A DNA stretch of 64,000 bases from Anas platyrhynchos (Eukaryota; Chordata; Aves; Anseriformes; Anatidae). Where the stretch lies: contig NC_092601.1 of assembly GCF_047663525.1 (NCBI RefSeq), positions 20,062,001 through 20,126,000 on the forward strand, in the 5' to 3' direction. The position numbers and the translations under genes are program-made. Below are positions 30,011 to 45,000 of the stretch, one piece after another (the stretch's first letter is position 1; each line of letters begins with the position of its first letter). The notes under the pieces were generated by a model. It made no database searches, had not been told where the DNA came from, and saw nothing but the letters and a program-made list of their open reading frames with translations.

Positions 30011-33000
30011 GGAGCAGCCGGCATCCTCCGGCAGCCTGAGCTCCCCAGCACGCTTTGGCATTCCAGGACTGTTCTCAAGAAGCTAAGAAAGCTGTCCTCC
30101 TGCTTCTCTTGAGCGTTGCCTAGCCAGTCTCAGCACGAGCTCGTGGAACGCTTCTCTGATGATTCCTGCAGACCTTCACATGCTGAAAGACAGCTTCGGT
30201 GTTCTCCCTGGAAACGACAGCTTTCCTCAGATGCTGTCTGTTAAAGTTCCTGCAGCCTCCTAGCACTACTGACAGCCCCACTTGCATACGAGCACATGCT
30301 CCCCACAAATGCAGAATAATTTATTGCTTAATTTTTGAATTCCTTTCATCCCATCCCCCATATCATCACTTTTATTGTGCCCTGTTTCCAGCACTCTCTG
30401 AAGGACCACAAGAACATAGCCACTTACTAGATACTGCTACAGTCCTTTCTACGGATTTGAACATCCAAAAAGTCTATTCCCCATTTTTTTCCCCACAGTC
30501 CTGAATAGTTTAGAAATTAAACTTGAAGGCATGCTTTGTAACTGCATGTCATCAAATTCCTTGTATGCATATTGAGTAGTTAAAAACTAAATGATGCCCT
30601 TGATTCTCTCTAATCCTTCCCTCGCCCAGAATCTTCAATTCCCCCTGTAGCCCGTTACACATGCTGCACCCTTTTTGAGACCTCTGGGAAATCCAAGGTT
30701 CTTCTATAGAGTCCCCAGGTACTCTTTCCAATGCAAGTACTTAGAACTTTAGGGATCTAATGAGCTTGTTAAATTGGCTAATAGATAGATAAACAGGAAG
30801 AAGTGATGTCTTACATCCGTTGACAAATGCTATAGTCATGCTGAATCTGGAATGATATTGTATGGAAAGGCTAAGACTTCCTAAATAGCTTCAATGCTTG
30901 AGATGCCAATGAAGGACTGTCTTACTAACACCTAAGGAACCTTCAAAAAGACTTTCAGTTTGTCTCAAAACAAACCTAACAGCCTCTAAGTTTGCCAAAG
31001 TCTTCTCGTAGACTCTGATAACCTTCTTAAACTACTTTTAATCCTCTAGCTTTTGATATAGCATGTCCATGTTCTGGGGTTACTGTGATTAAACACCAGC
31101 GTTTAAGTTAGATATGGTATTTAGCTAGAGTAGCCATTGTTGGACTATTTTGTGTGGCAGCAACCTATATGAATGCTCATTCAAGTACCTTGATGGATTT
31201 ATAATCTCTGCTTGGTGGTTATTTAGGGCAAAATTCTGACTACTGTGGTTTTAAAGTTTGTTTGTTTTTAATTCAGTTACATAACATAGTATAATTTGCC
31301 AGGCATTCCACAGTATTTTATTCACAATGCATCTGTCATGAAAGAATGAAGTCACTTGTATTCAGCCACTAAACAGTAAATCATGCATAGGAGCTGAAAC
31401 TGTATGCAGGTACATCAGTAAATTTTTTCATGGGCTAAATGCACGGAATTGTCAAGTGCCCTGTTAATACTGTAAAAATGTGCCTCCAATAAGATAAACT
31501 TGTAACACAGTTTAATTTTTTTAGGTATCTAAAGGAATTTAGGACAGAGCAGTGCCCCCTATTTTTGCAGCACAAGTGTACCCAGCACAGACCATTTACC
31601 TGTTTTCATTGGCATTTCCTAAATCAGCGTCGTCGTAGACCTATACGAAGGCGTGATGGGACTTTTAACTACAGTCCAGATGTTTATTGTACAAAATATG
31701 ATGAGACTACAGGAATCTGCCCAGATGGAGATGAGTAAGTGGTTTCTTTCAATCCTAAGTGTTTGTAGTATTAATGAATTTACAGAAAGATGTTAATTTA
31801 TCCTTAGCAAAAATGATTGATAGAATCCTTTGCATTGTAACCATCTTTAAAGCATAACATAAGAAATTAATTTTCTGGTAGTATTGTTCCTGTTGTTGCT
31901 GCACATTTTTTTGTCAATTGTGCGGCTTTTTTGAAATGGCATGTGCAAGTTGAGTTGTATAGAGATCGATGGATAGTAGAGGAGAATGGCTGTTTTTTGA
32001 TGCCTCCACAGAGAGAACAACAGAAGTTCATAGTTTGTTGTCTGGCTAGACCGTTAGTATTTGTATTTCCAAGGACATGTTATGTCTCTTCTAGATTAAG
32101 ACTACAGGGAACACGTGTAGTGACATGGGGAGGGGGTTAGGCTTTGTGGAGATGAGAATGTATGGCAGGCAGGCATATGTGTGTGTGTATGTATATATGA
32201 AAGGGTTGTTAGGCACTGGAACAGGCTGCCCAGGGAGGTGGTGGAGTCACCATCCCTGGAAGTCTTCAAAAGACGTTTAGATGTAGAGCTTAGGGATATG
32301 GTTTAGTGGGGACTGTTAGTGTTAGGTTAGAGGTTGGACTCGATGATCTTGAGGTCTCTTCCAACCTAGAAATTCTGTGATTCTGTGATTCTGTGATTCT
32401 GTGATATATATAAAATAGGAGCTGGGTATACTGTGGTCATATATCATAGAGGAGCTAGCTTTATCTGCAGTGATGGAAGCAAGGAAGGACTTCGGACAGA
32501 GAAAACATCCAGGAATTACATCGTTATGCTGCTCACCTGTTTTGAAAAAGGAAGATAGTCATTTTGGTTATTGTAGTGTTTAGCAGCACTTATCATGGAC
32601 CAGGTATCTTTTGTGTTATGGGCTGTAGACACAGAAGAAAAAGGGTGGATTTTTCACAGAGGTGTTAAACGCTAAACAGCAAGGATAACAAGAGAAAGTA
32701 GACAACAAAAAAGCAGTGGACAGTGTGACAATATTTAGAACCATGCCCAAGCAATATAAACAAACAAACGAACAAAAAGTCTTTGAGGGATGATTTAAAA
32801 GAGAACAATTAAGTACTTTTTCAGATGTTTGTAAAGCACTTCTGCTAGTCCTAGGGCAGTATGAGCAGTTCTTGTTTGAACATCAACAAAAACGTAATGG
32901 ATAATTGTGTCATGTATCGACCTGGGCAAAAACTGACTTTTCATTATCGATTGGTAGTTATTGATGCTAATGGCAGAAAAAGGAAGCAGTCTTTTAAAAG

Positions 33001-36000
33001 GATGTTAGCTAGGTAAGATTGCACTGTTAGAAGCAAATAAGAGGGTGTTTCAATAGCTGGAAAGTGAGATGAAAGTTTGCACAATCTTTTGCAGTAGATG
33101 GATTGGAAAGGCTGTACCCTACAATTGCTGAAGATTACTCCTAGGTCAGAAGCCTACATGTCAAGGGATGATGGTCATATTGTCTGGCATAACAGAAGTG
33201 CAGCGGACTTGACAAGTAAAACCAGTAGTGAGATTCAGACCTCTGTCTTAGCATGTTGTGCTTATAGTTTGCATTAAATAGATAGGTCTGGGAGTTAACA
33301 GCAAAGAGGTAGTGGTTTTAAAGTTTGTGTTTTGCAGAGAAGTCACTCAGTTGAAGAAGGATAAGAACAGGGACTAAGGTTGGAGTCCTGCGAGACATCT
33401 CACCAGAAGTATAATACATGTAGAATGTTGAAGTTGGAAGATACGTTGCAGGAGAAATTGAGAGGAAAATGCAGATGTGACTGAATTCTTTTAGGCAAAG
33501 AAGGACAAGCCAGGTGGTCAGAGGAGATGATTCTCCTGCTACTATATTTAGTGTTGGTGTGGCTTTTAAGAGAAAAAATGAGTAAAGCGGACGGTAAATT
33601 AGGAAAACAAAGATATAAGTGAATAAAGAAAATTGAGTCTGTTTTCTTCTGTTCAGTTATAAAGTGAAATTATTGGAGATGTTTGTGACAGAAGATTCAG
33701 CTGGCCTTATTCTAGATCTGGTACTGAGATTTCATGGCTAGAAATGGCAGTCAGCTACTGTAAGCTGATAGCCAGTTGAGGCTAAGGTAGAAGAGAAAAG
33801 CTATATAGGACAAATAGTTGGAAAAGGCAAGAAAAAACAAATGTAAATTTCTTAAAGATATTTAAGAAATATCCGAAGCATGTCTGTAGTGGCAGAAGGA
33901 GAAAATGGAGGGAAGCACCAGCATTTCTGAGAATATGCCCACAGAATGGCAGCATTTCTGCTACAGAACTCCGCAAAATATTTTTTTTTTCCTTGTTTTG
34001 TCTTCTGCCTAAAATTTAGCCTTTATTTGGAGCAATTTCAGATTGTTAGAACGCGGTTAGAACCGGCAGTGCCAGGACACCCCTGTTTTAAGCTATCCAT
34101 TCCCATGTGCTTGTATTTTTTTGGCTCTTATGTGTATCTCTATTTTCCAGTTCTGCTCATATGAATGCAGTTAGTTTAATGGAGTTTGAGTTAACGTAAT
34201 GCTAGCAATTAAGGAAAAAATGTTGACATCCATAATTGTTCTCGGACTTTCAAGAGAGCTAAGTAGAAATTGTAGGTTTTACCTAGGCTTGGCTGTATTA
34301 TTTCATCCCAAAATTCAAGGAAGCCTAAAAATTTAAAGCTGTTTAGAAGAGAGTTTTTCTACAGATAGCAAATTAAAACAATCTGTTTTAAGGAAGGGCC
34401 TGTGAGAAAGATTAGATTAATTCAAGAGTTAGAGGAATATATTATGAGCAATGAATAGTGTTTCTCTAAATTTGACATGCGAGAGAAGTGATACTTTTTT
34501 AAAATCTGATCTGTTTTTAACCGTTGTAGTCAAATGATGTCAGATTGTAAAAGAGAAGCTTATTTTGGATATATTAGTGTCCATAACATCAGACTTCTCT
34601 AAGACTGAAGGAATTACAGTGAATTAGAATGAAGTCTACTACAGAAGAGCACTGTGAGTAACTCTAGGCAAAAATGTCAGTGATCAGAACAGAAGTAGAA
34701 ATTTGTGTTTCTTTTCATACATTTGAGTACTTCTAGTATTTCCCTTTAAAGTGGATGTTTTTGTTTGTTTGTTTATCCTTAAAGGATATCTTTCGAATGT
34801 TTGACATTGTGAATTAAGAAGAGTGTGGAAAGGAAAATTCTTTACTTAAAGGGTGGTGAGCAGGAAAAGTATATAATTTTGGTTTTAATATATAAATACC
34901 AAACTTGTAAATTTTTTCAAATAATTTGTTTAGTTTCTAAGCAAGCTTTTAAAAATATGGTAGATAAAGCTTAGGCCTGCATCAGTTCTTATGAATCTTA
35001 AACTCTACTTAGTACTTCACCTTTCTTCCTCCATTTACACATTTCTATGTTTTTTTTTTTTTTTGTTTTTTGTTTTTTTCATTTGATGTTCTGTACCACT
35101 CTCTGAGTCTTTTGATGCAATTTCTTTTTCTTTGGGATGTGCGAAAGTAATTTTCGGAGATAAATATTTTTTCAAACCCAGAGGTGACCAAAATTAGTTA
35201 CACTGAAATAAACTGAGGGAGAACAGACTTGTCTGTATGTTTATTTATTTAGTTATTTCATTTGTTTATAATTGGTAGTTAGAATTACAATCCACACATA
35301 ATGTTAGCAATTTTAGAGTACAGACAGTACCTCGTATAGTTGTGTGTGAAAAATTGTTAGTATATCTACAAAGATGTTTTGCTGATGCAAGAATTTTCTC
35401 TTCCTTTTAATAGAAGAGTTGTTTTAGATTTGCTCTCAGGTTGTTCAAGAAGTTTCACACTTAAAAAGATCAGGCAGAAAAAAAAAATCATGATGCTTCA
35501 AGTACCCCCCTGGTCTTAGATGACGATAGCATTAAAAAACAATTAACACTTTCTTTGGACCTCTTAGTGAAGAATGACTTAAGCTTGTATCAGTATGGAG
35601 GATGTCATTTCTTAGTTCAGATGTTGCTGCTTGTTATAGTAAGCACATATGTGCTTACTATGTTTGTTAAGGATATCTTTGTGAACTGTGCTGCTATAAA
35701 TTCTTATAACTCTAGATGAGACTAAGAAATAGATTAACATTTTTAATTTTCAAGTTGATCTGTAACAATAATTTATTGGGACAATTTCTATTTGAAGAAT
35801 CCTGCAAAGTTGTTTGTTATAAGTTAATGAGAGAGAGAGTATAATTAAGATTTTACCATTTAAAAACAAAACTCAAAGCAATGCTTTAACTTTCCTCTTT
35901 CTACTGTATAGTTGCGCTTACCTGCATCGAACAACAGGAGATACAGAAAGGAAGTATCATCTCAGATATTACAAGACTGGAACATGCATTCATGAAACAG

Positions 36001-39000
36001 ATGCCCGGGGTCACTGTGTGAAGAATGGAATTCACTGTGCCTTTGCTCATGGGCCACATGACATTAGACCTCCAGTATATGATATAAGGTAGTCTTGTTT
36101 CAAATTTTGCAGACTAGTTTGTAGGAAATACCATGTCTGTTATCACCACACACCAGAAAATGTCGTATGCTTTGCATGAAAAATATACTTTCCTTTGTAA
36201 CTATAAACATAAGAATGTATTTTACTGTGCATCAAGATAGCACGCTGATGATGGGTCTAAGTACACTGGGGAATACAAACAGTAATGTTTTGTGTCTTGC
36301 AGTTTCAAGAGACATCTGTGTAATTCTTATGACTGATGAAAGACAAGATACTTTGTGTTATGCCTTGTAAATTTGCACATGGTTTTTATATTTACAAATT
36401 ACATCTTTCAGTTTCTGAATTTGTGTTAGGCATTTTTAAATGGTCTGTGTACACTTGATAGGAAAGAATAGCAATTCCTTTGAAGCCTTGGAGGGTGACA
36501 AGTATCACTTTCTGGACAGTGGGTGAGCATTCTGGGGAAGCGTCAGTATGTGTTTGCCCTATTCTTACACTCTTCCTTTGGCGTTTGCTGTTGGCCACTG
36601 CTGGAGACAGAGTTCCAGGTTTAAGAGAACCTTTGATTTGAGCTGGTATGACTGCTATACTACATTATCTCCTTTGTTATCCATTATTCCCAACCATGTG
36701 TTGGGGGATCATATTTTGAATAAATTCATACTTTGCCACAGAATTCACTGCTACATTGCCTGGTCGCATACTGGATGTGTATTACTGTGTGTATTACACA
36801 TTACTTATATAGAGTTTTACTTTACAGAAGACTCCCCTCCATCAGATAGCTGATGTTTCTGCTGCAAAACATCTGTCCACATCTGTCCATTTTTTTTTTT
36901 TGACTTCCCTCATTTAGCATATGCAGTATGATACTATGTCAGTTTGAATGCAGAACAATTAGTATTGTTGTAATCTTTTCTAATTAGAGGACTTCTGAGG
37001 AGTGGCTGAGGTCACTTGGTTTGTTCATCCTAGAGAAGAGGAGACCTCATGGCGGTCTACAGCTTCCTCATGAGGGGCAGTGGAGGGGCAGGTGCTGATC
37101 TCTTCTCTCTGGTGACAGCAACAGGACCCAAGGGAGCATTATATTCAGGCTGAGTATCAAGAAAAGTTTTTTTTCTGAGAAGATGGTCGGGCACTGGAGA
37201 AGAGCCCCAGGGAAGTCATGGCACCAAGCCTGTTGGAGTTCAAGAAGTGTTTGGACAATGCTCTCAGACATGTGGTTTGATTTTTTGGGTGGTCCTGTGT
37301 GGAGCTGTGAACTGGCCTCAATGATCCTTGTGGGTCCCTTCCAACTCCGGATATTCTATAATTCTATGATTCTGTAATGTATTAGAATGAGGAACCAATG
37401 TATGGCGATACTGAAGCCAAGCTCTCTTTTCTAAATGTCTTTTAATATGTTCGTTTGTTGGCGACTGGCTGCATACAAAGCATCAGGAGAAGCTGAAGAC
37501 ACTCATGGTAGGCTTCTACATTTTAACTGCTTGAACCTAAAAGTAGGCTGACTCAGACGTTGGTGTTTGTGAAAAACAGTCATATGCCATTGCTTCTCTG
37601 GTTTTCAGGCATTCAGCATTCATAAGGAAGTCCAAACAATCAGACATTCTTGTTTGGTGATCTTTTTGCTCTAAGATGGCCAATGATACTAGGGTTTCTT
37701 CATTATAAGTAAAGAGCAAAGAAATCGCAGTAAATCAATGGTGCAGACATTGACATTATTTCCCTTAAAAGACACGCTTTTCTGCACATTCATGTTAAAG
37801 AAAAAGTGTTCTTTAGAAATAGTACCTCTTTTCCTTCTCATTGCCCATGTGCTCCTTGAATCTGTGAAAGACATATTTTGACAGTTTGAAAGACTCGAGA
37901 CTAGGCTTTGGGGTTTGTCTCATTTTCTTTTCCTTTTTGATATTTTTCTCCTTGGAGGACACTTGGGGTCTGGGAAGTTCTTGAAATGCGATGTAAATGA
38001 TATAACTACTTACATTATAAAGCCCCGTACCTTTCAAATTCCTCTTCAGAGGTCCTTGTTTTACTAGGAGTATTTTGGAATAGGAGATAAGCTCCTTGAG
38101 TATGTCTCTTGAGAGAGCAGTGCCAATTGAAAATGGAGACTTTCGATTCTCATGAAGACAGAGTATTATAGTTCCACCTCTGGTATTTGGTTCCTCACCT
38201 TGTTTCTTCATTGTTTCAAAGTCTGCCTAATATAATTTTGCTTTAGCATCCTTTTATTTATTTATTTATTTATTTTTAAATAAAATAATCCATTGTATTG
38301 GTTTGCCATTGTCGAATCTCTGTACAGCTTGATTTTGTTAAAAGGGTATAATGACGCTGTCTTGGGTTTTTGGTAGTGGTTTTATACCGCTAGTACAATA
38401 AGTTTTAGTTTAGTAGTGGTCATTTCTGATCTTTCACCGAGATTGTGGCTGCTTACCTGAAAAGCAGCTGTAAATACTTGCAGAAGTATTCCATTTCCTC
38501 ATAATGATTGTCATTTGCTACTATGTCTCCCAAATGACTTGACGTACTTTTATTGCAGAATGGTACAATGAGCCAAAATGCTTTGGCTTCTTTTATATGA
38601 TCTAGTTTTCTGTAAATAATATTTTGCATCTCCCTTCAATATTCACTTTTCCAAGATGAAGAGTCTTAAGGTATTTATTTCTCCCCTATGTAAGTGTTTT
38701 CCTGTATTTCTGATCACCCTTACTTCTCATAACTTTTTTTGTTCTACCACTGTAGTCCCAAACTCATATGTGACAGTGGAATATTAGAAACTTATAGCAT
38801 ATACAAAATGTCAGCATGCCGACATGCAGAGGTATGGATGGACATTGTTGATACAAACATTGGCTGTGTATGTAAAGCCAGCACTCTTTCATATGTTGTC
38901 TTTGATTAGTTTATGCGGGTATTCCTTATGTCTATTTACTTGCTTTAGTGCAAGTAATGGTGTGAAACAGTCAATTTATTTTTTTCAAATTTAGGCTTGT

Positions 39001-42000
39001 TATGACTTAGATTAAATGACATAATTTTGATAGAATAGGACATGATTTTTTTTTTGGTAAGACAGATAGGGTTACTGTAGCTATACAGTTTAGCAGTGTT
39101 ATTTTCTTTCCCCATTCCAGAGAACTTCAGGTGCAGGAATCTTTCCAGAATGGGCAGCTAGGATGCAGTGAAGGTATTCCAGATCTGCAACCAGGGATTT
39201 TAGCAAGTCAAGCAATGATTGAGAAGATCCTTAGTGAAGATCCAAGATGGCAGGGTAATGTTAGCCTGTCTCCTTTCTTTGTTTATTGGTGTTTGATGCA
39301 ATTTGTTGATACTCGGTTAACCCTGAGAGAAGTTCAAGTCTTTTTTATAATAGAGTAAAAAATTGGTTTAGTAAGTAATATGTGTGTTTGTGAATAATTT
39401 GTACAGTCTGTCCCATTTATATTCAGATTGTATATTGAAAATGTTCTGAGGATGTCTAATAGTTCTCCTCCAGTTTACTTAATACAAGAGGTGCTAATCT
39501 GTGTCAATTGAATAAATGCTCTTAAAGTCAGTAGAAGCGCTGTCTTGCGCTAAGTAGTAATAATGATTAGAGTCTTCATTTTTAATTTACTAACGGACTA
39601 GTTAGAAAACTAGTTAGTTACTTTAGTAAGTAAACTAGTTTACTTACTTTAGTTAGTAAACTAGTTAGTTACTTTATTCTTTGCTGAGCTTGACTAACAG
39701 GAATGAAGTAGAATATTAAACAGAAAATTGGAGGAGAATATTAAATTATGAAAATGTCTTGAAAGCATTACAGTGTGTACTTAATTTCAATTGTCTTGGT
39801 TTTCCTAAGGCTTTCAAATTTGGTTCTCATGTATCTTGGTTTAGACTTGAATGTTACACTGCCAAAGATGTTATCATTAAAAGGATATTAATAGAGCTCT
39901 TGCTCAAATGTTACTTTAGAAAAGATTGCACGGTACAGTTACTTTCAAAAATTCATGTGGAGGCAGTAACATAGTAAGAGGTCAAAGGAAGGTGTTGTCT
40001 CTAAGGAAATTGAGGGAGATAATTGCATGACACTTGTCCCTGCTATACGTTTTGAATCTACTAGAGGGTGAGTTCCAGTCATTTAAGTACTAATAAAGTA
40101 TAGACCATAGTCTTTGCATTGTGATAGGGGTATGTTATATAATGTTGTATGGTTTCGTTCAATCCTGAGTATGGTGAGATGGAACATAATCACTAGAGAT
40201 TGAAAATAATCATTCAGCTGGTGACTTCAGCTTTATATTCTTAAGTTTTAAATGAAACTATTTAAAAGGACTGAACGAAGAGTAGACGCTGTGTGATACT
40301 CTGATTAGTAATCTCTGCTATTTAAAAGTATGTCATTAATGACTCTTTGAGAATGCTTTTTTGTCTAGTTTTCCATAAATCCTGCAGGAATCTTGTCGTA
40401 TTCTGCAGTTCATTTTTGAGAACATCTCAGATTAGAAGGTTTGCTAATTGCAATGCATGACATTGATTGCTTCTTTATATGTACAACCATTTTCCTACCT
40501 TAGGAAGGAGTTAGATTGGTTTGACATGATTTACTCTCATGGATTTACAAATCCATGCTAGCTGATAGCTGAAGTTTGCCTCCTAATTTATGGTCTTCTA
40601 CAGTGTTTTTCTAACATTTTCTTAGACAGAACCATGTTTTTAGACAGAACCTTGTTTGTCATCTCCTAATTCCTCCTTACTTGAATCAGAGATATAGAGA
40701 CATAGGCAAAGGGAGAGAAGAGACTCTAGATTTTGTTCAGGAAGATCTTACTGGGTAGTCTTAATATGCCTTAACATGAAAGTAGTTTTGGTGAAATAAG
40801 GACTATTAACACTAAACTTAAGAAAAATGCAGATATAAAATTTGAAATAGTTTTAGTGTTTGTCTTACAGTTTTGGGTATTCATTTTTAAAATGTTGAAT
40901 GTGTATAATGTGAATTTCTGGACAGTTTGTCTGCCGATAGGTTGCTAGTGCTTTATCTATGTACTTCATTGAACAGTTGCTGTTGAATGTAAAAGTGATG
41001 AAGATTACTTTGCATGTTGGTATATTGGACTGTATGTCAAAAATGCAGATTGTATATAGTTTTATAAGAACGTGTGAATCTGTGACTTTTTTTTATTACA
41101 AAAAGTCTGATAATTAAGCTCGCTCACTTAAGACACTCTGAATGCAAAATGTTGTTGTTTATTTCTTTTAATTTTTGACCTGTTTACAGACACAACTTTT
41201 GTATTAGCTGGCTACAAGACAGAACAGTGTACCAAGCCACCCAGACTCTGCCGCCAGGGTTATGCGTGTCCACACTATCACAATAGTCGAGACAGAAGAC
41301 GAAATCCCAGAAAATTCAGATACAGGTACATAAATATTAAGAACAGAATTTTGGTCAGTCAAGATAGCTGTTAATACTCTGATCTGTTTGGTTTCTTGTA
41401 TTATGCAGTTGGATATTCCTAGTGGAATAAAAACATGTCTTTTCCAGTAGACTTGCTAAAACTTTTTTTTTTTTTCCTAAAAAAAGCATTTGTTCATAAT
41501 AATCATGTAATTCTGAAGAATAAAACCACGAAACAGTAATGAAATTTTCCTTCTTCCCTGTGAATGATGAAAACAATATCTATAATTCTTAGCAAAAATT
41601 GAGAATCACTAGGTAATACCCTCTTTGATATGAAAAAAGAGTTATAATTTCTGGCATTCTTCTTTTTTTGTTCCTAAAGTTTTCTGTTTATGAGCAGAAA
41701 AATTTTGGTTCTTAGGACCAAAATTTAAAATTTAATGCATTGCCTCACTTACTTTTGGAATGAGCCTATCATTCTAAAACACCAGTTTCTTTATTGATTT
41801 GGTATTCTTTCATGCTGTGGTGGAACATTTAGAATTGTTGGGTTTTGCTTGACGGTCTCAGGACTGTCCATAAATTTCACCAGACAGAAGAAAAATGGAA
41901 TCCTACTAGCTTGTCCTCCTTCTGTCAAAAAATTTACAAAAAGCAGGTGTCTCTTAGAATTCACAACATTCTAGGTCCCAGAAGCTAAGATTCTGAGTTT

Positions 42001-45000
42001 TAATGGGAAATTTCTTGAGACTTCTGCTAGGATGTAGATAAAAACGTGCTTGGACTTCATTTTTTATAGGTCCACTCCTTGCCCCAATGTAAAACATGCA
42101 GATGAATGGGGTGAACCTTCAAGGTGTGAAAGTGGGGATAGCTGTCAGTATTGTCATTCTCGCACAGAGCAGCAGTTTCATCCTGAGGTAAGAACTATGT
42201 TTCTACTTATTTTTAATGTTTTTAAATTTATTATGGAGTTGATTGTTGATTAAAGATGATACCCATGAAATAATATGTGGCATTTGGAGAGAAAATTAAT
42301 GTAATGCCTCAGGTAGTTGAGGTTTTAACGACAAAAAAAAAAAGTGCATAGAAATAGTTACTTGTACTGATGTGATTCTCATTGATAGGCATTTTTATTA
42401 TACTTTTATGAAAAATGAATTACTATTCTCTTCAATGGTTGGATGCCTTTAATCTGTTAGCTGGATTGATTTGTCACATGGCTCATGTGAAAATACTTTT
42501 TTCAAGTTGATAACACATATATAAGATTGGGGCATAAATAAATGGGTTCTCTTTTTTTGCCTAACTTTCAGAATCAGTAATAAAGTCACAGTACTAATTG
42601 CATTTAATCAATAACTTGGGAAAAAAAATCTATTTTAAGTTAAGAAGATATATGTCAAATTATTACAAAAAATGATTAGGTCAAGAGGAGATGAAAAGAG
42701 CAGAAAACTGTCCTACTAGCTGAAGACACTCCAGAAAAACAAGATAAATTTAGGTTACGCCATAAGTGAAGTCATTGTGACTTTGTTGGATTCATGAGCA
42801 TAACAGTGAAGTGCTAGGGAACAGAGCAGTGCTGTGCAATCTGCTGAGATTTAAATCTTTTGCGACACTAGGAAAGTATTAAATTTGCCAGGTAATGGAA
42901 ACAAACATGATACTGAATAGACATGTTAGGTGAGAAGCTGCCTGTACATCTTTAGATATCTGTTTTGGTTTTGGGACCTCTGAATGGACATGAAGAATTC
43001 ACAGCAGAATGTAATTTCTTGCATTAGGAACTTCAACACTTAACTAAGGTATAAGCAAATACCATTTGAGCAATGGCTATTTTCTCTTCCAATTATGGAG
43101 ATTATAGAAGGCATCTCAAGAGCATACCAGAATACTGACTTTAGAGTTGTTGCAAACTCTTTATCATACTTTCCCTATCATAAATTGAGCATCTGCATCT
43201 TTATAGTAAATAAATCCTTGCTATCTATACTCTTAGATGCTGCTCCAGAATTTCTCTGTCCTTGTTTCTAGAGATCTTTTGGTCTAGATTTATTTCAGAT
43301 TATTTAATTTCTACCTTATATTCCAGCCCTTTTCTGTAATAACATTGTGTTCCTGCTTAATGACTGCTGTAGCATGACTACCCTACTTTCATTTATGACA
43401 AAGCTCATAATGAAATTGCTAAAATAAGTCACTGGGCTGAGGCATGAGTTGTGATGCTAATTTTGTCTGCTGCCTTCTTTTTTTATACCACCTTTATACC
43501 ATCTTCCCACTTGTTTAACAGCAGATATGTAACATTGGTAATTAATCTTACACATCCTGTATTGAAGTTCTTATTAGAATGACCACTTTTACAGTTTAGA
43601 GGAGAATCTTTGATTTATTGGTTATATGGTGAGTCTTCTAGGATGTGCCTTAACAAAATGTATTTTTAGTTTTATCACTTTTTTTCTTCCGTCCTTTCTT
43701 CCATCCGTCCTTCCGTCCTTCCTTTCTTCCTTCCTTTAATTAAACTTTGAGAGAATAATTAGTGGACTTGCAGTGGCCTGAATCAGCTATTTTTGTTCTT
43801 CTCAAACTTAAGTGTGCTATACTTGAAACACCTCAGTCAGATGTACTACTTCTGATGTGACAGATTTGCTAAGAGTACATGCTAACTGCAGCTGTTTCAT
43901 ATGTCAGTTCTTTAAATATTCTGATGCAACAATAACCTAATTCATTTCCTGACCCTGAACCAAACAAAGGTGATTTGCTCCCACATCTGCTCTAGTCACT
44001 TCAATCTTTGCTTTTATTTCCATTAGCTGTGCTGCCTTTGTTGTAGTGTTGAACATAATTCATGCTGGTATTCAGGACAGCTTGGTAGGCATAGGGTCAT
44101 CACCTCTCTTAATTTTAGTTGAAGCATTTAATTTCACAGGAATGAGCAATATGCCTTTACTCAAAGGAGGAGTTTTCATTTGACTTCTTACCCTATGATC
44201 CTTTCGCTTCTTTGCTTAAGCTCTGACTTCCTTTCAGTTGTGCGATTAGCATGCACAACTTCTAATTTAACAACTTTAATTTCTTAAAGTGATGTAAACG
44301 ACTTTGAAAAATTTGTTGTTGGTGTTTGACTTGTTTCCATGCCACATGGAAAACCAAAACAGTTTGAACAATGCTTTGCTAGAACACCGTTGTTAATATT
44401 TATTATTACTACAGAAAAAGGTTAAGATTCTCATCTCCTGTTTACTTTTCTTACAATTCTGCTCTTCTATTTAAGTTTAAAAAAAAAGAACACACAAGAA
44501 CTGAATTCCCTGAGAAAGTGTATTGCATATTGCTATTAAATATTAAGAAATCTTAATTTAAATGTTTTAAAACTTTAATTATTTGTCACTACATAGCAAA
44601 TATGTGTAAGTTAACTATGCTTCTGTTTTGTTTAGATATATAAATCTACAAAGTGCAATGACATGCGTCAGACAGGTTACTGCCCACGTGGTCCATTTTG
44701 TGCATTTGCCCATGTTGAAGGTAAGTAAGAGAACAGTTATTTTGTATCAGTGTTCATAAAAGTGCACAGTCATTTCTAAGTATCTGTAACAGAAATTCCT
44801 TTAAGTCATTAATTTTAATGTATAAATAGCAATTGGTGTCACATGTTTTTAGAAATCCATTCCATGTTTTCCAATACACTATGTTGTTATGGGAGCTTGC
44901 TGCATTTGCATCAAATTTGCAGCAGCAGTAAAACAGGAAGTGCTTTTCTTTACAAATGCAGCTTGTCCTGTTAACACTTAGAACTTGATTTGTCAAATGT

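Noticed and set aside
29306..30086. Overlapping ORFs of about 250 codons on both strands around the UNKL first exon
   Set aside because: They lie in a CpG island where stop codons are rare. The peptides are A/G/P/R-rich and match nothing I recognise; the real exon is the short MPSVSKA one.
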